This document shows positions 25,162-35,360 of a stretch of DNA of 64,000 nt, one piece after another (position 1 is the stretch's first letter; every line of letters starts with the position of its first letter). The stretch covers positions 67,372 through 131,371 of the forward strand of contig NZ_JACAPG010000025.1 in NCBI RefSeq assembly GCF_013385825.1, in the 5' to 3' direction. The DNA is from Pseudomonas reactans (GTDB lineage: Bacteria; Pseudomonadota; Gammaproteobacteria; Pseudomonadales; Pseudomonadaceae). The notes under the pieces were generated by a model, which ran no database searches, was not told where the DNA came from, and worked only from the letters and a program-made list of their open reading frames with translations. The translations under genes and the position numbers were made by a program.

Positions 25162-28100
25162 ACCTGTCGCGGCTGTTTATCCTTCGCCCGGTCGCCACCA
25201 CGCTGAGCATGCTGGCCATTGTCTTGGCCGGTATCATTTCGTATCGCTTGCTGCCGGTGTCGGCCTTGCCCCAGGTGGATTACCCGACGATTCGGGTGAT
25301 GACCCTGTACCCCGGCGCCAGCCCCGACGTGATGACCAGTGCTGTCACCGCGCCGCTGGAACGCCAGTTCGGGCAAATGCCCGGCCTTACGCAGATGGCC
25401 TCCACCAGCTCCGGCGGTGCGTCGGTGCTGACCCTGCGTTTCAACCTCGACATCAACATGGATGTCGCCGAGCAGCAAGTGCAGGCCGCGATCAACGCCG
25501 CGACCAACCTGTTGCCCAAGGACCTGCCGGCGCCGCCGGTGTACAACAAGGTCAACCCGGCGGATACCCCGGTGCTGACCCTGGCAATCACCTCCAAGAC
25601 CATGCTGCTGCCCAAGCTCAATGACCTGGTCGACACGCGCATGGCGCAGAAAATCGCGCAGATCAGCGGCGTCGGCATGGTCAGCATCGCGGGCGGCCAG
25701 CGCCAGGCCGTGCGCATCAAGGTCAACCCCGAGGCCCTGGCGGCCAATGGCTTGAACCTGTCGGACGTGCGGACCCTGATCGCCGCGTCCAACGTCAACC
25801 AGCCCAAGGGCAACTTTGACGGCCCCACCCGCGTGTCGATGCTCGACGCCAACGACCAGTTGGTTTCGCCCCAGCAATACGCCGAACTGATCCTGGCCTA
25901 CAACAATGGCGCGCCGCTGCGCCTGAAAGACGTGGCCCAGATCGTCGACGGCGCCGAAAACGAACGCCTTGCCGCCTGGGCCAACGAAAACCAGGCCGTG
26001 TTGCTGAATATCCAGCGCCAGCCGGGGGCCAACGTGATCGAGGTGGTGGACCGCATCAAGGCGCTGCTGCCGAGCATCACTGATAACTTGCCAGCCGGTC
26101 TCGACGTGACGGTGCTCACCGACCGCACCCAGACCATCCGCGCCTCGGTCAAAGACGTGCAGCACGAATTACTCATCGCCATTGCCCTGGTGGTGATGGT
26201 GACGTTCCTGTTCCTGCGCCGGGTCAGCGCCACGATCATTCCGTCCATCGCCGTGCCGCTGTCCCTGGTGGGCACTTTTGGCGTGATGTACCTGGCGGGG
26301 TTCTCCATCAACAACCTGACGCTGATGGCCCTCACCATCGCCACCGGTTTTGTGGTGGACGACGCGATCGTGATGCTGGAGAACATCTCCCGTTATATCG
26401 AGGAAGGCGAAACGCCGCTGGCCGCCGCGCTCAAGGGCGCCAAGCAGATCGGCTTCACCCTGATTTCCCTGACCCTGTCGCTGATCGCCGTACTGATCCC
26501 GCTGTTATTCATGGCTGACGTGGTGGGGCGGCTGTTCCGAGAGTTCGCGATCACCCTGGCGGTGGCGATCCTGATTTCCCTGGTGGTGTCCCTGACCCTC
26601 ACGCCGATGATGTGCGCACGTTTACTCAAGCGTGAGCCCAAGGAGGAAGAGCAGGGCCGCTTCTACAAGGCCAGCGGCGCCTGGATCGATTGGTTGATCG
26701 CACGTTACGGCAGCATGCTGCAGTGGGTGCTCAAGCACCAGCCGCTGACCCTGCTGGTGGCCATCGCGACCCTGGGCCTGACCGTGTTCCTGTACCTGAT
26801 CGTGCCCAAGGGCTTCTTCCCGGTGCAGGACACCGGCGTGATCCAGGGTATTTCCGAAGCGCCACAGTCGATTTCCTTTGCCGCCATGAGCCAGCGCCAG
26901 CAGGACTTGGCGAAGATCATCCTGGCCGATCCGGCAGTGGAAAGCCTGTCTTCCTACATTGGTGTGGACGGCGATAACGCGACCCTCAACAGTGGGCGCT
27001 TGCTGATCAACCTCAAGGCCCACGGCCAGCGCGACCTGAGCGCGGCCCAGGTGATCACCCGTTTGCAGCCGGAAATCGACAAGCTGGTGGGTATCCGCCT
27101 GTTCATGCAGCCGGTGCAGGACCTGACCATCGAAGATCGCGTCAGCCGTACCCAGTACCAGTTCAGCATGTCGTCGCCGGACGCCGAGTTGCTGGCATTG
27201 TGGAGTGACAAACTGGTCCACGCGTTGAGCCAGTTGCCCGAACTCACTGACGTCGCCAGTGACTTGCAGGACAAGGGCTTGCAGGTGTACCTGGTGATCG
27301 ACCGCGACGCGGCGTCGCGACTGGGCGTCAGTGTGTCGACCATCACCGACGCGTTGTATGACGCCTTCGGCCAGCGGCAGATCTCCACCATCTACACCCA
27401 GGCCAGCCAGTACCGCGTGGTGCTGCAGGCCCAGTCCGGCGAAACTCTCGGCCCGGACGCGCTGAACCAGATCCACGTGAAAACCACCGACGGCGGCCAG
27501 GTGCGCTTGTCCAGCCTCGCCCGCGTGGAGCAGCGCCAGGCGCAATTGGCGATCGCGCATATCGGCCAGTTCCCGGCCGTGATGATGTCATTCAACCTGG
27601 CCCCTGGCGTTGCGCTGGGCAAAGGTGTGGAGCTGATCAACCAGACCCAGAAAGACATCGGCATGCCGGTGGGCGTGCAGACTCAGTTCCAGGGCGCGGC
27701 CCAGGCCTTCGAAGCCTCTCTGTCGAGCACTTTGCTGCTGATCCTGGCGGCGGTGGTCACCATGTATATCGTGCTGGGTGTGCTCTACGAGAGCTATATC
27801 CACCCGATCACCATTCTCTCGACCTTGCCATCGGCGGCGGTAGGGGCTTTGCTGGCGTTGCTGCTCAGCGGCAATGACCTGGGCATGATCGCGATCATCG
27901 GCATCATCCTGCTGATCGGTATCGTCAAGAAGAACGCGATCATGATGATCGACTTCGCCCTCGATGCCGAACGCAACCAGGGCCTTGACCCGCAGACCGC
28001 GATCTACCAGGCGGCGCTGCTGCGCTTCCGGCCGATTCTGATGACCACCCTGGCGGCGTTGTTCGGCGCGGTGCCGTTGATGCTGGCCACCGGTTCCGGC

Positions 28101-28259
28101 GCGGAACTGCGCCAACCGCTGGGCCTGGTAATGGTCGGTGGCCTGCTGGTGAGCCAGGTGCTCACCCTGTTCACCACGCCGGTGATCTACCTGTATTTCG
28201 ACCGCCTCGGCCGTCGCTGGCGCAAAGAGCCGCAAAGCCTGGAGCCGGTTGAGTCATGA
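25158..28259 (+). CDS. muxB: RND efflux inner-membrane transporter (MuxB/MdtB)
   Basis: A 1033-residue HAE1-type RND pump with 12 membrane segments: TM1 near the N-terminus (ATTLSMLAIVLAGIISY), two large periplasmic loops, and the proton-relay Asp pair in TM4 at ATGFVVDDAIVMLENI. TM10-12 contains GIVKKNAIMMIDFAL. Two different RND subunits follow each other here, as in MdtABC and MuxABC, where they form a heterotrimer. It is joined to muxA and muxC by 4-base ATGA overlaps. Confidence 0.95.
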   Translation: MNLSRLFILRPVATTLSMLAIVLAGIISYRLLPVSALPQVDYPTIRVMTLYPGASPDVMTSAVTAPLERQFGQMPGLTQMASTSSGGASVLTLRFNLDINMDVAEQQVQAAINAATNLLPKDLPAPPVYNKVNPADTPVLTLAITSKTMLLPKLNDLVDTRMAQKIAQISGVGMVSIAGGQRQAVRIKVNPEALAANGLNLSDVRTLIAASNVNQPKGNFDGPTRVSMLDANDQLVSPQQYAELILAYNNGAPLRLKDVAQIVDGAENERLAAWANENQAVLLNIQRQPGANVIEVVDRIKALLPSITDNLPAGLDVTVLTDRTQTIRASVKDVQHELLIAIALVVMVTFLFLRRVSATIIPSIAVPLSLVGTFGVMYLAGFSINNLTLMALTIATGFVVDDAIVMLENISRYIEEGETPLAAALKGAKQIGFTLISLTLSLIAVLIPLLFMADVVGRLFREFAITLAVAILISLVVSLTLTPMMCARLLKREPKEEEQGRFYKASGAWIDWLIARYGSMLQWVLKHQPLTLLVAIATLGLTVFLYLIVPKGFFPVQDTGVIQGISEAPQSISFAAMSQRQQDLAKIILADPAVESLSSYIGVDGDNATLNSGRLLINLKAHGQRDLSAAQVITRLQPEIDKLVGIRLFMQPVQDLTIEDRVSRTQYQFSMSSPDAELLALWSDKLVHALSQLPELTDVASDLQDKGLQVYLVIDRDAASRLGVSVSTITDALYDAFGQRQISTIYTQASQYRVVLQAQSGETLGPDALNQIHVKTTDGGQVRLSSLARVEQRQAQLAIAHIGQFPAVMMSFNLAPGVALGKGVELINQTQKDIGMPVGVQTQFQGAAQAFEASLSSTLLLILAAVVTMYIVLGVLYESYIHPITILSTLPSAAVGALLALLLSGNDLGMIAIIGIILLIGIVKKNAIMMIDFALDAERNQGLDPQTAIYQAALLRFRPILMTTLAALFGAVPLMLATGSGAELRQPLGLVMVGGLLVSQVLTLFTTPVIYLYFDRLGRRWRKEPQSLEPVES

Positions 28260-31200
28260 ACCTGTCCGGACCTTTCATCCGCCGGCCGGTCGCCACCATG
28301 CTGCTGAGCCTGGCGATCCTGTTGCTCGGCGGCGTCAGTTTCAACCTGTTGCCGGTGTCGCCGCTGCCGCAGATCGACTTCCCGGTGATCGTGGTGTCGG
28401 CCAGCTTGCCCGGCGCCAGCCCCGAGGTGATGGCATCCACGGTGGCGACGCCGCTGGAGCGCTCGTTCGGCGCGATTGCCGGCATCACCACCATGAGCAG
28501 TTCGTCGAGCCAGGGCTCCACGCGGGTAATCCTGGCGTTCGACTCCGACCGCGATATCAACGGCGCGGCGCGGGAAGTGCAGGCAGCGATCAATGCCTCG
28601 CGCAACCTGCTGCCCAGCGGTATGCGCAGCATGCCGACCTACAAGAAGATCAACCCGTCCCAGGCGCCGATCATGGTGCTGTCGCTGACCTCGGACGTGT
28701 TGCAGAAAGGCCAGCTGTACGACCTGGCCTCGACCATTCTGTCGCAAAGCCTGTCCCAAGTGCCTGGCGTTGGGGAAGTGCAGATCGGCGGTAGTTCCTT
28801 GCCGGCGGTGCGCATCGAGCTGGAGCCCAAGGCCCTCGATCAGTACGGCGTGGCCCTCGACGATGTGCGCAACACCATCGCCAACGCCAACCAGCGTCGG
28901 CCTAAAGGTTCGTTGGAAGACAGCCAGCGTAACTGGCAGATCCAGGCCAACGACCAGTTGGAGAAGGCCAAGGACTACGAGCCGCTGCTGATCCGCTACC
29001 AGAACGGCGCGGCCCTGCGTCTGGGCGACGTGGCCAAGATCAGTGACGGCGTGGAAGACCGCTACAACAGCGGTTTCTTCAATAACGAACCGGCGGTGCT
29101 GCTGGTGATCAACCGCCAGTCTGGCGCCAACATCATCGAGACGGTCCGGCAGATCAAGGCGCAGTTACCGGCGTTGCAGGCGGTGCTGCCGTCCAGCGTC
29201 AAGCTGAGCCTGGCCATGGACCGTTCGCCGGTGATCACCGCGACCCTGCACGAAGCCGAGATGACCTTGCTCATCGCCGTGGGCCTGGTGATCCTGGTGG
29301 TGTACCTGTTTCTGGGCAACTTCCGCGCCTCGCTGATCCCCACCCTGGCGGTGCCGGTCTCACTGGTGGGCACTTTTGCGGTGATGTACCTGTACGGGTT
29401 CTCGCTGAACAACTTCTCGTTGATGGCGTTGATCCTGGCCACCGGGTTGGTGGTGGACGATGCCATCGTGGTGCTGGAGAACATTTCCCGACATATCGAC
29501 GAAGGTGTGCCGCCGATGAAGGCGGCGTACCTGGGCGCCCAGGAAGTCGGCTTTACCTTGCTGTCGATGAACGTTTCGTTGGTGGCGGTGTTCCTCTCCA
29601 TCCTGTTCATGGGGGGGATTGTCACCAACCTTTTCCGTGAGTTTTCCATCACCTTGTCGGCGGCGATCATTGTGTCGCTGATCGTTTCGCTGACCCTGAC
29701 CCCGATGCTCTGCGCGCGCTGGCTCAAGCCGCATGTGAAGGGCGAGATGACCGGGTTGCAGCGCTGGAGCCAGAAGGTCAACGACCGCATGGTCGCCGGC
29801 TACGCCACCAGCCTGGACTGGGTGTTGCGCCATCGGCGCCTGACCTTGCTCAGCCTGTTGCTGACCATCGGCATGAACGTCGCGCTTTACGTGGTGGTGC
29901 CGAAAACCTTCATGCCTCAGCAGGACACTGGCCAGTTGATCGGTTTTGTGCGCGGTGATGACGGCCTGTCGTTCAGCGTGATGCAGCCGAAAATGGAAAC
30001 CTTCCGCAAGGCGGTGCTCAAGGACCCGGCGGTGCTCAGCGTGGCCGGCTTTATCGGCGGCAACAACGGCACCAACAATGCGGTAATGTTGGTGCGCCTT
30101 AAACCCATCAGCGAGCGCAAGATTTCCGCCCAGGCGGTGATCGAGCGTCTGCGCAAGGATGTGCCGCTAGTGCCGGGCGGGCGGTTGTTCCTGATGGCCG
30201 ACCAGGACCTGCAATTCGGCGGCAGTCGCGACCAGACCAGCGCGCAGTATTCCTACATCCTGCAAAGCGGCGACCTGGCGGCCTTGCGCCTGTGGTACCC
30301 GAAAGTGGTGGCGGCCTTGCGCGAGCTGCCGGAACTCACTGCCATCGACGCCCGTGAAGGCCGGGGTGCGGCGCAGGTCACGCTGATTGTCGACCGCGAC
30401 CAGGCCAAGCGTCTGGGCATCGACATGAACATGGTCACGGCGGTGCTCAACAACGCCTACAGCCAGCGGCAGATTTCCACCATCTATGACAGCCTCAACC
30501 AGTACCAGGTGGTGATGGAGGTCAATCCCAAATACGCCCAGGACCCGATCACCCTCAACCAGATGCAAGTGATCACCTCCACGGGTGCGCGGGTGCCGCT
30601 GTCGACCATTGCCCATTATGAGAACAGCCTGGCCGACGACCGCGTCAGCCACGAAGGCCAGTTCGCCTCGGAGAACATCGCCTTCGATATGGCGCCCGGC
30701 GTGACGGTGGAGCAGGGCACGGCAGCCATTGAGCGGGCGATTGCCAAGGTCGGCTTGCCCGAAGACGTGATCGCCAAGATGGCCGGTACCGCCGATGCCT
30801 TTGCAGCCACGCAGAAAGGCCAGCCGTTCATGATCCTCGGCGCGCTGGTGGCGGTGTACCTGGTGCTGGGCATTCTGTATGAAAGCTATATTCACCCGCT
30901 GACCATTCTCTCGACCCTGCCGTCGGCCGGTGTCGGCGCCATGCTCGCGATCTACCTGACCGGGGGCGAGTTCAGCCTGATCTCCTTGCTGGGCCTGTTC
31001 CTGCTGATCGGCGTGGTGAAGAAAAACGCGATCCTGATGATCGACCTGGCCTTGCAGCTGGAGCGCCACGACGGCATGAGCCCGCTGGAATCAATTCGCA
31101 GCGCCTGCCTGTTGCGTTTGCGCCCGATCCTGATGACCACCCTGGCGGCCATCCTCGGCGCCTTGCCGTTGCTGCTGGGCGCGGGCGATGGTGCGGAAAT

Positions 31201-31363
31201 GCGCCGTCCGTTGGGCCTGACGATTATCGGCGGTTTGGTGTTCAGCCAGATCCTGACCCTCTACACCACCCCGGTGGTCTACCTCTATCTCGACCGCGCG
31301 CGCCATCGCTTCAATAAATGGCGCGGCGTGCGTACCGATGCTGCCCTGGACACTGCGCTATGA
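28256..31363 (+). CDS. muxC: RND efflux inner-membrane transporter (MuxC/MdtC)
   Basis: A 1035-residue partner of MuxB with the same topology. The TM4 motif ATGLVVDDAIVVLENISRHID carries the proton-relay Asp residues, and GVVKKNAILMIDLALQLERHDG lies near the C-terminus. In MdtBC the two subunits have distinct tasks (drug binding versus proton movement). The stop overlaps the opmB start by ATGA. Confidence 0.95.
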   Translation: MNLSGPFIRRPVATMLLSLAILLLGGVSFNLLPVSPLPQIDFPVIVVSASLPGASPEVMASTVATPLERSFGAIAGITTMSSSSSQGSTRVILAFDSDRDINGAAREVQAAINASRNLLPSGMRSMPTYKKINPSQAPIMVLSLTSDVLQKGQLYDLASTILSQSLSQVPGVGEVQIGGSSLPAVRIELEPKALDQYGVALDDVRNTIANANQRRPKGSLEDSQRNWQIQANDQLEKAKDYEPLLIRYQNGAALRLGDVAKISDGVEDRYNSGFFNNEPAVLLVINRQSGANIIETVRQIKAQLPALQAVLPSSVKLSLAMDRSPVITATLHEAEMTLLIAVGLVILVVYLFLGNFRASLIPTLAVPVSLVGTFAVMYLYGFSLNNFSLMALILATGLVVDDAIVVLENISRHIDEGVPPMKAAYLGAQEVGFTLLSMNVSLVAVFLSILFMGGIVTNLFREFSITLSAAIIVSLIVSLTLTPMLCARWLKPHVKGEMTGLQRWSQKVNDRMVAGYATSLDWVLRHRRLTLLSLLLTIGMNVALYVVVPKTFMPQQDTGQLIGFVRGDDGLSFSVMQPKMETFRKAVLKDPAVLSVAGFIGGNNGTNNAVMLVRLKPISERKISAQAVIERLRKDVPLVPGGRLFLMADQDLQFGGSRDQTSAQYSYILQSGDLAALRLWYPKVVAALRELPELTAIDAREGRGAAQVTLIVDRDQAKRLGIDMNMVTAVLNNAYSQRQISTIYDSLNQYQVVMEVNPKYAQDPITLNQMQVITSTGARVPLSTIAHYENSLADDRVSHEGQFASENIAFDMAPGVTVEQGTAAIERAIAKVGLPEDVIAKMAGTADAFAATQKGQPFMILGALVAVYLVLGILYESYIHPLTILSTLPSAGVGAMLAIYLTGGEFSLISLLGLFLLIGVVKKNAILMIDLALQLERHDGMSPLESIRSACLLRLRPILMTTLAAILGALPLLLGAGDGAEMRRPLGLTIIGGLVFSQILTLYTTPVVYLYLDRARHRFNKWRGVRTDAALDTAL

Positions 31364-32907
31364 CCGATTCAATCAACGCCAATGCACCGCAGTCCCCTGT
31401 AGGAGCCGGCTTGCCGGCGAAAAACTCACCGTCACCGCGTACTTTCAGGCAGGGCGCGTTTTCGTTGACGACCTTCGCGAGCAAGCTCGCTCCTACAATG
31501 GGATTGGCGTTATTGCTCAGTGCTTGCGCTATTGGCCCCGACTACAAACGCCCGGAAGTCGTCGAACCGGTCCAGTACAAAGAAGCCCAAGGCTGGCGCC
31601 AAGCCACGCCCAGCGACTCCCTGGCCCGTGGCGCCTGGTGGGAGCTTTACGGTGACCGCCAGCTCAATGACCTGGTGGTACGCTTGAACACGTCCAACCA
31701 AACTGTGGCCCAGGCCGAAGCGCGCTTCCGCCAGGCCCAGGCGCTGGTGCGCAGCTCCCGTGGGGCGTTTTACCCCACCGTTGACCTGAGCGCCGGGAAA
31801 ACCCGCGCCAGCCAGGGCACTGGTAGCAGTAACGCAAGCCTGAGCAGTTCCAGCAGCGGTATCCGCGACACCCTCAATGCCCAATTGGGTGTGAGTTGGG
31901 AAGCGGATATCTGGGGCAAATTGCGCCGAGGCCTGGAGGCCAACGAAGCCAGTGCTGAAGCCAGCTCGGCGGACCTGGCGGCGATGCGCCTGAGCCAGCA
32001 GTCCGAACTGGTGCAGAGCTACCTGCAACTGCGCGTCATGGATGAACAGACGCGTTTGCTGCAAGCCACGCTGGAGACCTATCAGCGCTCCCTGCAAATG
32101 ACCGAAAACCAATACCGCGCCGGGGTCTCCGGCAAGGATGCGGTGGCCCAGGCGCAAACCCAGCTCAAGACCACCCAGGCCAGCCTGATCGACCTGATCT
32201 GGCAGCGCGCCCAACTGGAAAACGCGATTGCCGTGTTGATCGGCGAAGCGCCGGCCAACTTCAACCTGGCGGTGAGCAAGGACATCCCTGCATTGCCGCA
32301 GATTCCGGTAAGCCTGCCGTCGCAATTGCTGGAGCGCCGCCCCGACATCGCCTCGGCCGAACGCTCGGTGATCGCCGCCAACGCCAATATCGGCGTGGCC
32401 AAGGCCGCCTACTACCCGGACCTGAGCCTGAGCCTGGCCGGTGGTTACTCCAGCAGCACCTACGCCGACTGGATCAGCCTGCCGAACCGTTTCTGGTCGG
32501 TAGGGCCGAAATTGGCCATGACCCTGTTCGACGGCGGTCAGCGTTCGGCGGAAGTCGACCGCACCGTGGCCAGCTACGACGAGACTGTCGCCAAATACCG
32601 CCAGACCGTTTTGGATGGCTTCCGCGAAGTGGAAAACTACATGGTGCAGCTCAAGGTGCTGGAAGACGAGGCGGTGGTCAGCAATGAAGCACTGGACGCC
32701 GCCCGTGAGTCGTTGCGCCTGACCCAGAACCAGTATAAGGCGGGGCTGATTGCCTATCTGGATGTGGTCACCACGCAAGCCACAGCGCTGAATAACGAGC
32801 GCACGGTACTGACCCTTTTGCAGACGCGCCTGGTGGCCAGTGTGCAATTGATTGCTGCGTTGGGTGGTGGTTGGGACGGGCAGACGCCGATCAGCGCAAA
32901 GGACTGA
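31360..32907 (+). CDS. opmB: Outer-membrane efflux channel lipoprotein (OpmB) with a REP-derived N-terminal extension
   Basis: A 515-residue TolC/OprM-type channel. The ATG overlaps the muxC stop (ATGA), matching the other junctions of the operon. After 12 residues the frame enters a 102-base REP doublet that is open throughout and adds exactly 34 codons; only then comes a short hydrophobic segment MGLALLLSAC with the lipobox LSAC (Cys56) and the mature start AIGPDYKRP. The predicted lipoprotein signal is thus about 55 residues instead of about 20, and its basic n-region (FASKLAP) is REP-encoded. The rest of the channel is normal: two outer-membrane efflux repeats with RYRAGVSGKDAV-type and NQYKAGLIAYLDVV motifs. 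Confidence 0.9.
   Translation: MTDSINANAPQSPVGAGLPAKNSPSPRTFRQGAFSLTTFASKLAPTMGLALLLSACAIGPDYKRPEVVEPVQYKEAQGWRQATPSDSLARGAWWELYGDRQLNDLVVRLNTSNQTVAQAEARFRQAQALVRSSRGAFYPTVDLSAGKTRASQGTGSSNASLSSSSSGIRDTLNAQLGVSWEADIWGKLRRGLEANEASAEASSADLAAMRLSQQSELVQSYLQLRVMDEQTRLLQATLETYQRSLQMTENQYRAGVSGKDAVAQAQTQLKTTQASLIDLIWQRAQLENAIAVLIGEAPANFNLAVSKDIPALPQIPVSLPSQLLERRPDIASAERSVIAANANIGVAKAAYYPDLSLSLAGGYSSSTYADWISLPNRFWSVGPKLAMTLFDGGQRSAEVDRTVASYDETVAKYRQTVLDGFREVENYMVQLKVLEDEAVVSNEALDAARESLRLTQNQYKAGLIAYLDVVTTQATALNNERTVLTLLQTRLVASVQLIAALGGGWDGQTPISAKD
31397..31498. repeat. REP doublet inside the opmB coding sequence
   Basis: The left arm is CTGTAGGAGCCGGCTTGCCG and the right arm GCGAGCAAGCTCGCTCCTAC. 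The two arms belong to different REP subtypes (CCGGCTTGCCGG versus GAGCTTGCTC), so this is a hybrid pair. The length of 102 bases keeps the frame. Confidence 0.9.
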
Positions 32908-32925
32908 CTCTGCTACGCCGATCAT

Positions 32926-33016
32926 CTGTAGGAGCCGGCTTGCCGGCGATCGCGGTGGGTCAGTGTGCATCTTAGTGCCTGATCCGACGCCATCGCCGGC
33001 AAGCCGGCTCCTACAG
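32926..33016. repeat. REP doublet after opmB
   Basis: Arms CTGTAGGAGCCGGCTTGCCG and inverse CGGCAAGCCGGCTCCTACAG, 19 bases past the opmB stop. The rest of the interval to 33209 holds only the promoter region of the next gene (a possible -10 CTACAAT near 33148) and no ORF. Confidence 0.92.
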
Positions 33017-33209
33017 GGGGGGTGAAGGTCGACCTCCGCGCGGTGCAAAGGCGCGGTCGTCGAGGGTATTTTGAGCCAGTAGATTGGCGTCAAAATGCCA
33101 CTAATGGCCCTCTGATAATTAATCAACTGCTCAAGAATTATTCTCGCTACAATCGCCCGCTTTGCCACTTGGCACGGGCTTCTCAGGCCCGCTGCGCACG
33201 AGAAGTCCC

Positions 33210-35306
33210 ATGCTCATCGGTAGTTATTCTCCCTCACTGGTCGTGATCTCACTGTTCGTCGCGATCCTGGCTTCTTACACCGCGCTGGATCTTTCCGGTC
33301 GCATCGCTACCGCCAAAGGCCGTGCCGTTTATTTATGGATCGCCGGCGGGGCCATGGCGATGGGCGTGGGGGTGTGGTCGATGCACTTCATCGGCATGCT
33401 GGCGCTGCGCCTACCGTTTGCCCTGGGATTTGACATGGGCATCACCGCGCTGTCGTTGTTGATTGCAGTGCTGTCCAGTGGCTTTGCCTTGTGGCTGATC
33501 AGCCAACCCCGCTTGCCGGCCTGGCAACTGGCGTTTGGCGCGCTGGTCATGGGCACCGGCATTGCGTGCATGCACTACACCGGCATGGCCGCGATGCGCA
33601 TGACGCCAGGCATCGACTACGACCCTGCCTTGTTCGGTGCGTCGTTGCTGATCGCCGTCGCGGCGTCAGGCGCTGCCCTGTGGATAGCCCACAATCTGCG
33701 CCGCAACATGCCTTACGTGCGCCTGGCGCGAGGCGGGGCCGCGGTGGTGATGGGCTTCGCCATCGTCGGTATGCATTACACCGGGATGGCCGCAGCACGT
33801 TTTGCCGATGAGAGCTTCTGCGGTGCCGCGTTGAACGGCTTGAGCGGTAAGGGCCTGGACAACCTGGTGCTGGTCACGACCCTGGCCGTGCTGGCCATTG
33901 CCTTGCTCACCTCGTTGCTCGACGCACGCCTGGAAGCGCGCACCGCCGTGCTGGCAGATTCCCTGACCCAAGCCAACCAGGAACTGACCCACCTGGCCCT
34001 GCACGACATGCTCACCGGCCTGCCGAATCGCACGTTATTGGCCGATCGCATTCAACAGGCCATGCAGGCCGTGAAGGAGCAGGGCGGTTGCTTTGCGCTG
34101 ATGTTTATCGACCTCGACGGCTTCAAACCGGTCAACGATGCCTTTGGTCATCACATGGGTGACCAGTTGTTGCGCGAAGTCGGCCTGCGCCTGCGCGAAG
34201 ACTTGCGCAGTCAGGACACCCTGGCACGCATTGGCGGCGATGAATTTGTATTGCTGGTGCAACTGACCCAGCCGGACGATGCCCTTGGCCTTGCCGAGCG
34301 TCAGGTGATCCTGATCAACCGAGCGTTCCAGGTGGCCGAGCACGAGCTTAAAATTTCCGCCAGCGTCGGCATCGCGATGTTCCCGGGCAACGGTGGCAAC
34401 CCTCAGGAATTACTGATGAACGCCGACGCCGCGATGTACCACGCCAAGGGCATGGGCAAGAACGGCTACAGCTTTTTTGATGTGTCGATGAACACCAACG
34501 CACGCAAGCAATTGCAGCTGTTGCAGGACTTGCGCAATGCTGTGGAACAGGAGCAATTTCGCCTGTACTACCAGCCCAAGTTCGACGCCGTCAGCGGCAT
34601 CCCGGTCGGCGCCGAAGCCTTGCTGCGCTGGGAACACCCGCAACAGGGGTTGCTGCTGCCGGCGACGTTTATCGAACTGGCGGAAAAGACCGGCTTGATC
34701 ATTCCTATCGGGGAGTGGGTGCTCAACGAAGCCTGTCGTCAAATGAGCCTGTGGTACGTCCAGGGCTACGAAGATTGGCGCATTGCGGTAAACCTGTCGG
34801 CATTGCAGTTCTGCCACGCCGGGCTGGTCAAGAGTGTGGCGGCGGCTCTGGAGCGGCACCAGTTGCCGGCCAATAACCTGACCCTGGAAATCACCGAAAC
34901 CACCGCCATGAGCGATGCCGATGCGAGCATGACGGTGTTGCAGCAGCTGTCGGACATGGGCGTCGACTTGTCCATCGATGACTTCGGCACCGGTTATTCC
35001 AGCCTGATGTACCTCAAGCGCCTGCCGGCCAATGAGCTGAAGATCGACCGGGGTTTTGTGCGCGACCTGGAACACGACAGCGACGACGCCGCCATCGTCT
35101 CGGCCATTGTCGCCCTGGGCCAGGCCCTGGGGCTGCGGATTGTTGCCGAAGGTGTCGAGACCGACGTGCAGCAGAATTTCCTGACACGGCTGGGCTGCAA
35201 TTCCCTGCAGGGCTATCTGCTGGGTCACCCTTTGCCGGCGGAGGGCTTCATGGCGGATATCCAACGCGCTGAAGAGGCCGTTGCGCCTGACAAAAGCCGT
35301 GCGTGA
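33210..35306 (+). CDS. MHYT-GGDEF-EAL cyclic-di-GMP protein
   Basis: A 698-residue inner-membrane protein. The N-terminus (about 1-240) is an MHYT sensor with seven membrane segments and three motif copies, MHFIGM, MHYTGM and MHYTGM, proposed in the family to bind copper and sense O2, CO or NO. Next is a GGDEF domain with an intact RIGGDEFVLL loop, then an EAL domain with GAEALLRWEHP, LEITETTAM and DDFGTGYSSL, all keeping catalytic residues. It may both make and degrade c-di-GMP, although such proteins often act mainly as phosphodiesterases. Start 33210 is chosen because the membrane domain begins there; 16 upstream residues in the longest frame look non-coding. Confidence 0.93.
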   Translation: MLIGSYSPSLVVISLFVAILASYTALDLSGRIATAKGRAVYLWIAGGAMAMGVGVWSMHFIGMLALRLPFALGFDMGITALSLLIAVLSSGFALWLISQPRLPAWQLAFGALVMGTGIACMHYTGMAAMRMTPGIDYDPALFGASLLIAVAASGAALWIAHNLRRNMPYVRLARGGAAVVMGFAIVGMHYTGMAAARFADESFCGAALNGLSGKGLDNLVLVTTLAVLAIALLTSLLDARLEARTAVLADSLTQANQELTHLALHDMLTGLPNRTLLADRIQQAMQAVKEQGGCFALMFIDLDGFKPVNDAFGHHMGDQLLREVGLRLREDLRSQDTLARIGGDEFVLLVQLTQPDDALGLAERQVILINRAFQVAEHELKISASVGIAMFPGNGGNPQELLMNADAAMYHAKGMGKNGYSFFDVSMNTNARKQLQLLQDLRNAVEQEQFRLYYQPKFDAVSGIPVGAEALLRWEHPQQGLLLPATFIELAEKTGLIIPIGEWVLNEACRQMSLWYVQGYEDWRIAVNLSALQFCHAGLVKSVAAALERHQLPANNLTLEITETTAMSDADASMTVLQQLSDMGVDLSIDDFGTGYSSLMYLKRLPANELKIDRGFVRDLEHDSDDAAIVSAIVALGQALGLRIVAEGVETDVQQNFLTRLGCNSLQGYLLGHPLPAEGFMADIQRAEEAVAPDKSRA

Positions 35307-35360
35307 CAGGTATTCTTGGATCCAACCCTAAACATCAGGTTGAATCAGGAGACCGCACGC

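Noticed and set aside
31510..33168. 552-codon ORF opposite opmB
   Set aside because: Antisense to the channel gene and running through a REP doublet; no recognisable protein features.
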